The notes below the pieces were generated by a model. The model was not told the DNA's origin, searched no databases, and saw only the letters and a list, made by a program, of their open reading frames with translations. Source: Dendrolimus kikuchii (taxonomy: Eukaryota > Arthropoda > Insecta > Lepidoptera > Lasiocampidae). From it: a DNA stretch of 64,000 bases. The translations under genes were made by a program, and so were the position numbers. The stretch lies in the NCBI GenBank assembly GCA_019925095.2, contig CM034394.1, positions 10,180,272 to 10,244,271 on the forward strand, in the 5' to 3' direction. Shown in pieces: positions 21,901 through 36,900 of this stretch. The stretch's first letter is position 1, and each line of letters begins with the position of its first letter.

Positions 21901-24900
21901 TATCGTAACTCTCCAGTCATATATGAATGACCTGTACCATTATCAGGTGCCACCTTTATTAGGATCTTTTTCGTTTGCGTTAGGTCAGCAACCTGTAGGG
22001 TTCCCACCCGCCATTATTGTGCTATCGAGGTGAGAGCGCGCCGTGTTCTGCTGCGTTCATTTCTCCTGCCGTGAGGTGAAACATAAACTGCCCTACGCAG
22101 GAATTGAGAAGCCAAGACGCTAACGACTTGGTTGTCCCCAGCGTCGGTAATGGGTGAGGCCCCTGGGGCCCCACCTGCCAAGGTACACGGAGTTATTCTG
22201 GATTCTGCTTTCCCGTAGCCCTAACATTAGATGGACGAAACACCGGGGAGTTTTAGTGGATATTCCAAACTTGGATGGACATAGCATTTCTTCAGAGAAC
22301 CCCAACGCGGCGAATCCTACAAACCCCCATCGCATTTTCCCCGCGGTGGCCAGTCCTTAAACAGATTTCCCCTTGTCAAAAAGAAAGGTCAGCAACCTGT
22401 ATATAATCCTCAGCATTTTCATTTATATCTTACAAAACCGGATTCTATGAATGTTTTAATTGTTAAAAAATTAAAGTTTTCACCACGAAGCGAGACAGTA
22501 CTAGACAAGTATTTACTTTGCATGCACACCAACATAGACCATCTTGGGGAAAGTGAACCAAACAAGTAATCACTGCGTTTAATCTCACTTTATTACACAG
22601 TTGTGTTGTGTCGTGGCAACCGCTACAGAGATAATGTTGATACGATTACAATTCGTTAATGTATATCAATATCAACTATGCTTATACGCAACATATACTA
22701 CTTGTATATGTATTAAAATCCACTGTAGTGATGTTAATACGTAGCATGCCAATGTCGAGACATGACGTGTGCCGTACCTGCCACTTATGTAACACTTGCA
22801 TATCGAAACCATTGCATAACTAAATATTTGTTTGGTTAGTATCTATCTACACTGTTTTATAATAATGTTTAATGCCCGAAAATGAAGTCACGATTAAGCA
22901 GCTATGTTGTTTACGATTAAGAAATTATAACGAGTTTCATATGCATGGCGAGTATAAAATGCTAAATGTTGACCCCAAACTGGTTTCATTGTTTTAGCAA
23001 ACTTGAATTACAATGAAATCAATACTAATAACAGTACTTAAGAGTTTTGCAAGTTAAAAGCTTTGATCCCCCTCCCTCCTCTTGTCATAACTTTATAACT
23101 ATGCCGTATTTAAATAGGTTCGCAGAGAGTTATCGTGTCTTACTATAATTTCTTAATTTGCGATAATAACGTTAATGCTATTTTCTTTAAATTCTTCACG
23201 CGACCACTGCTACTCGACATACTACTTTCGTATCTTCGTCCCAGATAATTAGGCAGCTTATACCAAATCGCTATAGCTCAATAATTTAGATTTATTTATA
23301 CGTATTAATTTATGGTTGTGGAAGATGGGTGTTGTTGTTATATTTATAAATATTAAACAAATAAACATATTTGTTTGCAAATGGCTACATACACCATAGT
23401 GTGATAATTACTGATCTCGAGAGCGTTTCATAAACAGCCAGTGATATCGTTGAATAAATAAATGAAAAGCTCTATACCTACCTAATGTTTTTTTTATAAT
23501 GCCGACAGACTGTCCGCATTAACATTTGCTCAAGGTGACTACGCTCGGGAGTTGCGGCTGACTGGGCATCGGAAATATTGTTGTTCGTTACACCTACTAT
23601 GTTGCCAACTAACAAGCCGAGGTACAAACCTCGGCTTGTTTTACATGCTATTGTTTACTTCGAAATATGTTAGTCATTTATTTGAATGTACCGTAAATGC
23701 GATATTATCGCATATAGTCCGAAGATTTCATTATTTTAAACCAAGAATCTTATAAGATTCATACATTGATATATGCGTTCAAATATTGTCTGTCTTTAGG
23801 TTTAAACTAATATTTTAAAAAATGTTTCTCCAAAACAAAATTAAATCGAGATATATATTTTTTTATATAGGTATATTCATCTCTGGCTATATAGATTACC
23901 AGAGTGCTTTTCCAATCTTTTGTCATTTTTCTGTTCTCTCTATCGGGTGATATCTTTTTATTATACATTTATGTTACTTTAATTATTTAACTTGCTATAT
24001 TTATGTTTATCCTAATTTACATACATATGTTGTATCTTATTGACTAGTTTCATACATCTAAATTTTCACGCTTTACAATCTTATTACTATGTTGCTTCTT
24101 ATATAAATATACATATATTTAGCAGTATAACTTAATACCTCGTTTTTCTTAATAATTTTGCTACATATTTACAAAATACCATGAATTTTCCGATATTTGT
24201 CTTAAAGATTAATATTTTGCATACTTATCTTATATCCTCAATTCACTTGCCGGGTTGTACCTCTCACAGGCAAAGATCGGGTAATCGCATATTATGTGGG
24301 TTGTGGAGGACGGTCTCAAGTTCACTTGTACACTGCTAGGATGGGTGAGTCCTCCTTAGACTTAAACAATGTGATTACTCAGCGACCCGCCGTCAACTCG
24401 TCTTTTCAAGATGTTTTATGAGTTTTTTAGCACATTAACATTCGGGAAAAATAATGTGTTTGTACCGTGGCCGTTTCACCCTCGGCATATCTCAGTTTCC
24501 ATTCGTCAACAGTTTCTATACTGATTTGGTGCTTGACGAATTAGATGAATGGGATATTAGAAACCTGCTGATTCATATAAGTTACTTGATATGTGTCTAA
24601 CGTGTAATTTCGGATTTTTGTTGCAGTCGAAGAATAGAGACATATCGACGACGTCAGTCTGAATGTGTGCCGAGGTTTGACCAGTCCTTCAGTGGAGCAT
24701 GTGAACAACAGAATCTAGAAACAAGCGCATTGCAGAAAAGATTTCTCGAAGGCAAAGCGAAGCGACAGGCAAAGAAGAATGATAGGAAACCTGACCTACC
24801 CGCTATAAGCGGTAATCTGCACAGCAGCGTCGTTCATGTGGTAAGAAACATTGTTAGTTCAATATTGGTCAGTTATTAAATACTTATTGGTCATGAAAGT

Positions 24901-27900
24901 CATGATGAGATGTTAATAGGCAATAAATGACGCCGCTATTGCTTGCAATCAAATAGTTATCGTACCTAATCGCCTTGGGCTATCGTAGGTGGTACGAAAA
25001 CTTCCTTGATTGTGTAGTATGTAGTAAGAAAACATCACGTGCTTAAGTTCACACGTGGCCACATTGTTAAAGTGCGCCATCATTTACTTATTGCACATTT
25101 CACAGAATACTATGAATCAGTAATGTTCATAGGACAGTCATTCATGCGTTTGCCCGGACATTCGCAATTTGTAATTTTTAAATGTGTATCCGTATCGACT
25201 TCGTTTTCACTGAATATGGCAAATATTTGTCAATTCTTGTTAAATATTGAAAATGTTTTTTTTTTCAATTTAATAAACAAAAACAATTTTTAGAATTTCG
25301 TAGCCAAATGTCAGTAATGTATCTCTTTTAATATCGTATATTTTTCTCAAAAATATACACTCTATATGAATTAAATTTAGAAGGACAAAATGTTTTCTAA
25401 ATGCCGCTATTCATAATCGCTAGACAGAAAAAATAAATAACCTTTCATATTACTGCATAGCACTGACGTTCAGAAGTTAATAAAAAACAAAGTAATGGAG
25501 AATAGATATGGATCTAACATATAATATAAGATTTTTAAAACAAGTGATGATTTTGGATTTTTGTATCAACAATTCGAGTAAGTTTATTATTGCCTACATA
25601 CACTAGAGACTGAAGACTGTCCGATGTTGAATCGAAATAGGAATTTCTAGTATTTATATAATAGACTCCCCATGATTTAAATGCATGATTGTCAACAATG
25701 ATATAAGTTTTTAATGTTGAGATTAGTTTCACGACGGTTGCAGAGATACAAAATGGCAAACGGCTAAATAATTAGAAATGAAGCACGTGCCGGATACTTA
25801 GTGCCTAGCCGCGGCACCGGATGTTGTCCAACGTCAATTGAGTTGACCCTCTGGCAGCATGTTCCGGGCCCCAACGTTCCGTTCTTAACACGCGACAAAC
25901 TATTCAATATCTAGACATGTTGTGACAAATACCTTTAACCCATATGCTAAAAACTATAATACTGTTCTAAATGTACTTTTTTTTAAATATCTAAACGACG
26001 CTACGTCGGAGGAACGAAAGAAAACGCGGACGATATCTATGTGTTTTATTTATGTGTATGCACATATATTTTATTAGATAATTAGGTTTTATTTTGTAGG
26101 CATAAGTAGATATTTACTTATACGGTACAACTTTTGTGTACACAACCCTGTTTCTGGTTTTTCTCATCACAACAGACGCATAGATTTGTTGCAAGAAAAC
26201 TAGGCTTAGGCTCGCATTTGTACATCGCCACTGTTTATAGTTCTATATGTAATTCTTTTGTGTACAGTAAAGAAATAGTTAAACTCCACAATTACAATGA
26301 TTAACTAAAGCTGATGTGCATAGACATTTAACCGACGGTTAAAATAAAATAATGGCAAAAACTATATGGCTAAACAACGATTATTTTATTTTAATCTTCG
26401 GTTAAATTTCTATGCACACCAGCCTAAATCACACAACATTAGCGGAAATATTAAAGTTTTCCATTAAATTATATTCAAACCCCACATTATTTATAGCTGC
26501 TTATAGATCTTTACATAACCTTCATAGAGTTCATAATGATTAAAGTGTTATTTATTTTTTATTATATATTATTGAAAGTTGGTACCGTCACCTATAAAAC
26601 GTTTGCCACATCAGGGTGTAGTCAACGTATTTCCAACCTTTAGGATGGGATGAGACATGAGAGGATGGGATAAGGAAATGGATTAGGAACATGAGATAAG
26701 GGGAGAGGGAAGTGGTCCATCGGAACTCTCACTCATCGCATGAAACACGATTAGCTCAAGGCTAACCGATTCACGCCATTATTCTGCGAGAGCGTTATAT
26801 CACACCGATCTAGCCGGCTTTAAGAGCTGTAATGAATATAGTGTTTCCAGCTTGGTTCTACCACGTCACGTTATTCATTATTTTGAATTTGAATGATTTG
26901 GCCACATAAATGATAATTATTTGATTTGGGCCATATAATTCTGACATGTAGAGATCCTCCTATAGTTGGACAGCAGCGCCTATTTTCTTCTGCTAGATCA
27001 TGTGCGCATTATAGGGCGGGTGTGGTTGTGCAAACTGTGCGAGTTTCACAACAAACACTTCGCATTGTCTCTCGCCGCTCACCGCGACGACCTCCGCGCG
27101 CCTGCGCTTGCGCCGTTTTCTGACACATTTTATCAACTACCACGAGTACTCAAGTTTAATGAAAATAATGTTTGTTTTAGTCAGTTATAACATGAAGATA
27201 TTAAATATTTATTTATATAAATAATGCATCTCACCGTGCAGGAACGGAAAAGAATAGCAATTCCTGCGGCCGGGTGGCCTGTCTTAAGAGGCGACAAAAC
27301 TACCTACAGCCAGGTGATAGGGCATTTGCCCGACTGGATGGCTACCACTCTTGGTCGTCATAACAACTTTCAGTCGTGTTCCGGCATCAGTGGCCAGGTT
27401 CCAGATTCCCTTCAAGGCCGGCAGCACATTGGCAGCACCTTTAGTATTGCTAATGTCTATAGGCGACGGTAACTTTTTCCCATCATAGTTGGGCCGTCAG
27501 CCTGTGTGCTGTGCTTCAGCAATAAAAAAAAATGCATATTATACTAGTAATAGAGACAGTCATTGCATAGGTATTATTTAGTAGCTTATTCAGATAAAAA
27601 TTTCGAGGTCACAATAACTAACTAACTGCTGCGGCCCAACAACCCAAAATGAATCCTGGCCTCCGAAATAAGAATACTCCACTCCTTCCTATTCAGCGCT
27701 ATCTCCTGTCAGTCATAGGCATGAAGCTCGCGCAGATCAGCCTCCACTAAGTCACTCCAGCGATATCTGGGCCGACCAACTGGTCGCCGTCCCGTTGGTC
27801 TGCTCAGATAGGCTCTTTTCACCGTGCGATCCTCCCCCATTGCATGTCCAAGCCAGCGCAAGCAATGTACCTTGCTCTCGCCTATTATATTGGGCTCATC

Positions 27901-30900
27901 CACCGATTCTTCGATTTCGGATTTTTTTCGGATCCGCGAGTTGCCTACGCTTCCCCGGTTGGACCCACGATCTTTCTGAGGACTTTTCTTTCAACTACCA
28001 ACAGCTTGTTCTGCTCCTTAAGTGTTAGGGTCCAAGTCTCACATCCTTACATCAATTTTGGGCGTATAACAGTTTTATATATACTTGGATACTAACACTT
28101 TATGAAGCGCCGAGGTACACCGCGACGAGGTCACGATAATTAAGTTTATATAAATATAAATCACTGATGATGTTTTGATGCTCCTTCCGCTGCCGTGCAA
28201 AATAATATTATTATGTATATTATATATGCATGTAATTCACGTAGTGGACATGGGACACTTTGTATTGAAAAATGATATAGGTTTCAGAGGATAAAAATTC
28301 TAAATCAAAGCAAGCAGAAACGCGTACAATGTTTAAATCTATAATTAATACCCGGAGTAAAGCTTTGTGGTAAATCCTTAGGTGAGTAGCGCAAGGCAAG
28401 CGCCCCCCCCTCTGTGCTGGCCTTGACCAGCCGGCACGGAGTGGAGGTAGCTAAAGCTAAAACTCAACCTCCAGGGGTGGAAGTGATAAATGTAATGAAT
28501 ATAATAAATACTAAATATATATATAAAATAAATGAAAATGGCCTAACGTCGGAAGCTGCTTCGGTTAGCCTGCTGGGCTGCAGGCTCCTCCACCCACCTC
28601 TCCCTTAGCCACACACAGCCATGTTGCCCCTCGTTAATCTTGGCATTTTTAGGGGCCCATGCAGTGAGTGGCGAGTCACCGTCTGCCCATTTTTTCCATG
28701 TTCCTTGAACATTGCGACAAGCAGGCAATGGCAGACGCCATAGTCCCCGATTTGTAACTCCACTAACAGTTCATCCCAATAGCCCGGTACCTTTGTTCTC
28801 ATTCTCTACAATAGTCCTACACTTACCGGGGCTGGTTTTGGGTGCATTTTTATATAGTGTAGGCAGGGTCAATCGCCGGTCAGTGTTACGCCACATTTAG
28901 ATTAAACTTGTCAAGGGTCCTCTACGTGTTGGCCTTCCCATGGCCCCCCCCAGGCAAGCCCTCTAAAAGTCCGGGTCATTTTTAAGGCCCGTGGTCTGCA
29001 GAGACATACATACACACATACATACTAATAATTATTATTAAATATAAATATTATAATAAATTAATGAACGTACTATTTACGAGTAATTATCTCAACCATG
29101 TAATTATTACACTCGGATGTGTAATCTTAGGTCTGTATGGACTAATTATAAAACATAGCTGACGGTCAAGTGTTATCGTCGATGGATCCTTGGCAGAAAT
29201 GCATATTATGCAGAGAAGGTACAGAACCTAATGCCTCCTCGGTAGACTTTGTTTAGATGTATCATTGATATTAATAAAAATTGATTGTTTAAAGTTTATT
29301 ATTTTCTAATATTACTCTTGCATTGTACGATTAGCATACACAACGTACTGACGATGAAAACATCGTGAAGAAACCTGCACATTATAATACTGTTACGAGT
29401 GCAGGACTCGAATTAAAATGCCGTTGGAATTACTATAGAATTTATTAAAACTATACAAACACGTATAACACAGGTACAAATATAACTGGACACAATCAGT
29501 ACAAGCTGCACGATTTAATAACACGCGCAAAGTCCGTCACTATATAGCTCATCGAATGTACACGTCTTGATCGTATCGTAATCGTCGCTTGACTGCCCCC
29601 CTTCAGGCATCGTTTTATACTAAACTGTAGAATACAACAATCGACCGCGTGTACTGAAGTTTCCGAGAAACCGTAGTCTGCACACCTGCGGCCATAAGCA
29701 AGTAGAATAACAACAGCATGTTTTTCTTAATTACAAGTTTTAAACACAAAGGAAACGTAAGAAGTCCAAATGCGGGAAAGGTAATAAACCAGGTGTGTAT
29801 TTACTTTGTCGGCGTGTAACAATACCTAAGTCTAACGCCGTCGATCCATCTGAGACAAGTGTGGCGGGTATACCGTCTGTTCCCTCAAATTGGGGAACCT
29901 CGAGAAGACGAGACTGACGTTTTTAGGTTTGTGGTAAACGTATAGATATTTATTTACATTATGGGGATATGTATTAAGAAATTGCAACAACTTGCCTCTT
30001 CTCAGAGCAGCCTTTTTGCAAATCTGTAATAAGGCCGGTCTTGTTACACTGGTCGGATTGTTGGACCACTAAAGTGATAGATCAGAAACGTCAATTCAGC
30101 TGATGAGAATATTGATATGGATATGTGGTGTTCAAAGAATGGATTAGGTGAGAAACGAGCACATATGTAAGTGGGTCTTTGAAAGTTACTCCAGTAACTG
30201 AAAAATTCTGAGGAAAATGATTTAGGTGTGAAAGATGACATAACGATTTGTGCTGTGACAGTAGACTTATGTCAAAATAGAGAAGTATGAATGCCGTATG
30301 CGTTGAAGCCATATAAAAAAAAGGAAAAATCAAACTGTCCTTGAAATGATTGGGAAAATGTAAAAGGAAACATAATATTAATAAATTTCAACAAAAGTGA
30401 AACTCTGGGGAACGGATAATACAAAATGAAGTAATTATTAAAACAGACATTGCCTCTATACGCTCGTCGTTTATTTGAAGGTGAACTATGGTTACACTGT
30501 TACTACATGTAAAAAATTGTGTGTGTGTGCAGTACATACGCAGTAGAAGTGAAACAAAGTGTGACAAGGAGTGGGAGGGATTCTAAATTTTGTGACGTCA
30601 CATTTCATATATTATATCGTTATAATATATTTAAGCTTTAAAACACGAAATTTAAAGTATTAACTTCATAAGTAATGACTTCAAAACATTTTAACTCTAT
30701 TAGTATAAATATAGTGTTTAAATGATTAAATATAATGTATTCTATCTAATTCTGTCGTAGGCTTACTCCTATAGATATACGTGTTTATCTCTTTTTAGTG
30801 TCGCTTTTTAGTTTCATCGAGTTTCGAATCACAACGATTCTAAAGAAATTTCACTTTAATAATATTGTATTTATCTATATAGCAAAAACTGTCTGATTCT

Positions 30901-33900
30901 GTGTATATTGAACTATTTTTTACAGTATTTACATTTATCTCTTTAAAACATGGTACCAACATAAAATATATGTGAAGTAGCTACAAAATGAGCCATGTAG
31001 TAATTATACATACATAAAACATTAGTTACTACGTATGTAACAGCAGATTGCAGCAACAAAACGCGAGCGATTTTGTCCTTGAGAAGTTATCAAACACAAT
31101 GCTTAGCATTTATTTAACTTCTCCGACTGTTTTAGTAAAATAATTGTTCCATATGATTATGCACATAAATGTAGCATGAAACTCCATACGGATTTTTTTT
31201 AGCTGGAGTACAGGGCACAGGCTATGACCCACGTGACGGATAATGGTAACAACGGCATAATTCGTATGGCTTCTCAGTTTAAATGCCAAAAATTAAAGTT
31301 TGTAAAATATTTTATTGTGTAATTAGAATGGAAATTCGCCTTTGACCTTTTCACTTAATCGAGGCGAACGAAGTCGAAGGCGGAAAATTGCCCGAAAAAC
31401 TCTAAATCTAGATTATTTGTTATACCATTCCTTTAATAGTATTTTCTTTTGTTTAAGCAACAAAAATTCGGGTGCGGTGACTACGAGCCACCGGCGAAAT
31501 TGCAGTGCGGAGGTGGTGGCGGTGGGGGTGTGCCCGGTGAGGCGCTCACCAAATTTTCAGTAGAGATCGTCCAGCAGTTAGAGTTTACCACATCAGCAGC
31601 GGACTCTCAGCCGCAACAGATTTCCACCAATGTGACAGTGAAAGCGCTCGCAAACGCGGTAAAGACATCTAACTCACCTCCCCCACCGCAACAGCCCCCT
31701 CGAGCGCCCACCCCGCTTGATTGCGAACGAGAGTGCAAAGCGGAGTGCAAGTCCGAAGTGGCCGATGACGAATTTGTGGGCCTCGACGAATGTGCCGCAG
31801 CCTTGGAGCGAGACGCTGCATCGGCTTTCCCGGGTTTAGCCGATTTAATCGGCGAGGATGACGGCGATGATACGTTCGAGGATCTTATCACAGAGATCTC
31901 GGAGTACCCTGAATTTATAAAGAATTTCGATTTGGACGGTGGAAAATTAAATGGAGGCGGTCTGAGTTTGGAGCCACCTGAAGGTGAACCAGCTCCGCGA
32001 CCATACAATGGGGGCGAGATGTCTCCCGCTGCGCAAACGCTCAAACACATGGCGGAGCAACACCAGCAGGCTGCAGGCGGCGACTGGTCACGCTACCGCG
32101 GCTACGGCGCGTACCGACACAGGCCGGCGCCACCTCCTATGGACCACTTGCATATGTCGCAGCAGCAACAGTTGCAACTTACACAACCACATCATAATCT
32201 ACAGGTAAGTTCTTATATGTATAGTATGTATATTTAAAATTACCGTACAAAAAAATTAGATCCCTCTGCACCGAAACTGCATCGAAAAATGCAAAGTATA
32301 AATTACACATAAGCATCGATTGTTTTACATAAATTAGTAAAATTTAAGGATTCATCATAAATTTAGTTTCATCAACGTATTTAATTTATATACATTTGAG
32401 CGCCAAAATCTGAATCGAGAGAACTTTCTTTGTTACGCCCAATACCAAAGCAAAGCTTATCATCAACCCTGACGTAACAAAGTTAAAAACGTATTAAACG
32501 CTTTCATTTGCGTACACGATTGAAATTTGTTTGTTGTAAATTTTCTGGAATAATTAAAAGTGTTTTGTTGGGCAATTGGTGACGTGAAAGGGCATAAAAA
32601 ATATGGAGTCTGGGTGTGTTATCGACCGGGAGAAGTGTGCGCGCGCCGTCTCGCCGCTTACTGCGTTTATCGAGACGAATATGGCGTCTTCTATGGCCAT
32701 GTCCAATGTTTCTTTAGTATAATGCTGCGATAATAACTCACTAAATATGCAAAATATGTTCTTGATTAGATTCCGCTTATCCAATAGGTGATTAATTATG
32801 AAATGTATTTATTGTTCACTGTACATTTTATCATTTTGATAACTGTATAAATATTTAAATAGTACGGCGTATGAGTCTTCCGAACTCTTTGCGATTCCAA
32901 TAAAATTCGTAAAACAGTTTTCATAGTACTAAATTAGTGTATTACAAAAAATAAATATTTTAGGTATTATTTATAATATAATAATCATTTACATATTATT
33001 TATTTCTGAACACGTAAGAATCATAATATAATATTTTCTTAAGTTTTCGCGACTTGTATACATAATAAAACTATGTTTTAAAACTGTTTTACCGCGCCTA
33101 AAACCGTTAAAACGTATTTATATTAATTACGAGCTTCTGCCCGCGACTTCGTCCGCGCGGAATAGTTTAAAAAAAAGTAAGTTAAAAAAATCCCCCGATT
33201 TTGAAACATTCTTCATTGGTGCTCTGCTCCTATTGGTCTTAGCGTGATGATATATAGTTTATAGCCTTCCTCGATAAATGGGCTATCCAACACTGAAAGA
33301 ATTTTTCAAATCAGACCAGTAGTTCCTGAGATTAGCGCATAGTATATTTGGCTACAACACTAATACTTACATTTTAAATATCGCGATATCTTTTGAATGA
33401 AACGTCCGAATTGAATAATTCAAAAAGTTCTAGAAAGGTATTGAATTTGTCTTGAATATAGAGTAATTTATTTTGATAAGGATTAATACCAAGGTACAAA
33501 ATAAAGAGTTTTTGAAGCGACGGCATTTTAATTATTTAAAAAAAAGAAAAGAAAACACTTATTGTGAGATAACTACAATAGTTAGACATATGGGCTACGC
33601 GATATTTTTTGTAGTCAATTATATTTTCTGCAAAGTGGTAGTATATTGTTTTGTTCTATAATCAATAGTTTTCGCAGCGCACGCCGTGTACGGAATTTTT
33701 CGCGTCATTTTTTTACACCTTGGGTTACATTATTGGACTTTAATAAGGATCCCAAATTTTTTTGAAAATATAATATAGCCTATAGCCTTCCTCGATAAAT
33801 GTACTATTCAACACTGAAAGAATTTTTCAAATCGGACCAGCGGTTCCTGAGATTAGCGCGTTTCAACAATCAAACAAAATCTTCAGCTTTATAATATTAG

Positions 33901-36900
33901 TATAGATAAGATAATATAAATCCGTGCAGGAAACGAGAAAGAATAATACTTCCTTGTTCCAAGTGGCAAAACAAACCACAGCCAGATGGTAGGGTATTTT
34001 TGCTCGTCTGAATGGCTACCACCCCTCGTCTAGACTAGGTCTAGAATATGCCTAGTCTATGTATGTAATGATTTGGTATAATACAGAATGTGTTTATTTT
34101 ACAAAATCAGCCGATTCGATTCATGACAAGGGTAATTGATTTTTCAAAACTCTAATGATACCACTTTAGTTTTCGTCAAAATCGGCCTGGATACTCCTTT
34201 GAACGGTTTTCTCTATTTCGAAAAGTATAGGATTTGGCCCTGAAGGCCCACCTGAAAAATTCATTTATGTATTTTTGTTATATAAGTATTCGACCGATGT
34301 GATGAACTCACTTGAGAAAAATACTTCGTTATTAAAACCAAATTCTCCCTAAAACCTAGATATTGGACAGATACGTAACATGATGCATTACATTTTCTTA
34401 GTTAGTTAGTTTGTTTATACATGTGTGATACAGCTCTTTTCATAATTAGATCGCTTCTTAGCGATAAGACCGCCCATTGTGCACATTTAGAATATTTTTA
34501 GGCTATAAGATTTTCTGTTTTCTGTAATGGTGTACAATAAAGTGTTATCTATCTATCTATCTATCTATATATGTATGTAGCAATTTACAACTTTATCGAA
34601 TTGATAGATTTTAGATGATAGATTGCAACAAACAGACAATCTTATAAAGACCCTAAAAATAAACCAAACACATAATTATACAAAGAATATTTAATTTCCA
34701 CAGGCGACATATACAAGATAAACAAATTTAGAGAAAATACGAGTATATAAAAATTGTATGCCGCAACTTCAGAAATGAGGTTGGCACTCAGTATATATTG
34801 GTGTGAAATATACGCTTTATATTCAATTACAAAACAATAAAAAAAAATACAAAATAAATATGGTACATATTTTAATTAAGTATACTTACACAAAAGTTGA
34901 AACACAGCTAATTAAGGTGTTTCTATAGCGAGTGGCTACCAAAGTTGCGTTTTGAAGAGTTCAAAGTGCTTCCTCAAGCCTGGGCACGTGAATTTTAAGT
35001 ATATTCGAATAAGTCGGCACGTGATTGTTATTAACATAAGAGACGTTTTTTGTTCATTGTAAGATAACCTGAGATAATTGAATTGAGACAATGTGCTCAT
35101 GATTATAATACGTAGCATGCGAATTATATGTTTTATTAAACACGTGCGTGTATGGCAAATAGGCAGATGTATCGAATGCCACATGTTTGGCTTTGTTAAA
35201 ACTGTGTCTTTGTAAACAAGAACCAAGATAGATACCCAACTTTATTACATAATTAATCATTAATATATTCAATGCGTATTATAAATGTGTATGTACTAGA
35301 ATATGCCCGGAACTTCGTCTACGCTTAACTTGAAATTCTCGCGGGGTTCTCGGGACCCAAAATACTGCAGTACTTGAAAAATAATGTAAGCTATCCTTTT
35401 AATGAAAACTGTGTCGATATAAGCTAATTTTAAAGCACCCGAACAACTAGAAACAGCTCCCGGAAAAATCACCGGGGTTCCCGGGATAAAAAACATCACA
35501 CATTTTAATACATAAAATCTGCTATCGATCAGTGAAAAAATCGCGTTGGAATTAAATTCAATCTGGCATAATATTTTCTTAAGTTTTCGCGACTTGTATA
35601 CATAATAAAACTACGTTTTATCTGGCAATTTTAAATCATTCCCAGAAAATTTCCCGCGGGATTCCCAGGATAAGTAGTGCAGATTTTAAAGTTTTTAGAC
35701 CTTAGTCTAAAAATTTGCTATAAGTTAGCGAAAACCGCATCGAAGTCGACCAAGTAATTTTTTAAACAGACAAGAAATCTAAAAAAAATGCATCGTGTTC
35801 CCATCGTTTATATAGTCTATTCCAGTTGTTTTTTCAATAGCTTCAATGTACAGACACGGCATGTTTAGAATTTCATAATATTATAGATTTTCACGAACGG
35901 TTTAGATATATAAATATAAAAAACCTAATTAAGTCTTTGTGTAAGTAAAATATAACTACTTCCTAGGGTTTGACCGGCGGCTACCGCTCGGGTAACACAT
36001 TAGTAGTAACATAATAAACTAACATTATTCCAGATGGAACAATAACATTCAATATAATTTTAAAAATGTGCATCTTGCTTAAATTTTTTGTGGCCCTTTT
36101 TCACTTTGAAAATAATGTTCGAACTTTTACTTTAAAAATGAAAATTTATAAATGTCACATCCGTAACTTCTATGTAAGCCAAATTACATATCTAGCCGTA
36201 TAGTTTAATAGTTTTTGATTGACTCAGTATTGACAGACACGCAGACTTTCAAATATAGTTCCTTTTTACCTTTAGGTCTTAGGGATATCAGAACCATTAA
36301 AACCAGTCGACTGCGCGACGAACCAAGTTCAGTTTTGGATTCCATAGTAAAAGCATGGTGATTTGGCTATAAAACCCCTAAAGTAACCTGAACCGAAATA
36401 TTATAACCGAACCAATATCGTATCAATGTACACGCATTTTTTCTCCTATCCTTCAGTTATATGTGTACGGTGAGATCCTTAATTTTGTTCCGTAACTTTG
36501 GAACACTATTATATAGATTCAAAAGTACTATAATTTCCATTTAAATTTCATCTATATGGTACATACATACATACATACATAACTTCACGCCAGTTCCCTT
36601 GCGGAGTAGGCACGAACAACCATTTAGGCTTATTCTTACATACCTCACTTGCCTCTTTGATATTCATAACTCTTGTCATGCAAGCTCGTCTGTTCTTAAG
36701 GCTCCTGACATCACCTTCTGCTAGTACACGATCAATTTGATCATGGAAGGTGTGTCGTGGCCTATCTATATGGTGTTTATAACTAATAGCGGGCTACTAT
36801 ATTACTTACCATTCATTGTTTTGTCTTATTATTAGTAGAAAATATCGAGTCGTGGTAGTGTAATGGCTAGTGCACGCGTCCCAAACTCAAAGGGCGCGGG

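Noticed and set aside
22120..22360. Overlapping open frames on both strands
   Set aside because: Contained in the 388-bp retro-insert; no protein motif in either frame.
31607..32050. 147-codon antisense frame over mam exon 3
   Set aside because: Shadow of a GC-rich exon; mam sense frame has splice sites and family motifs.
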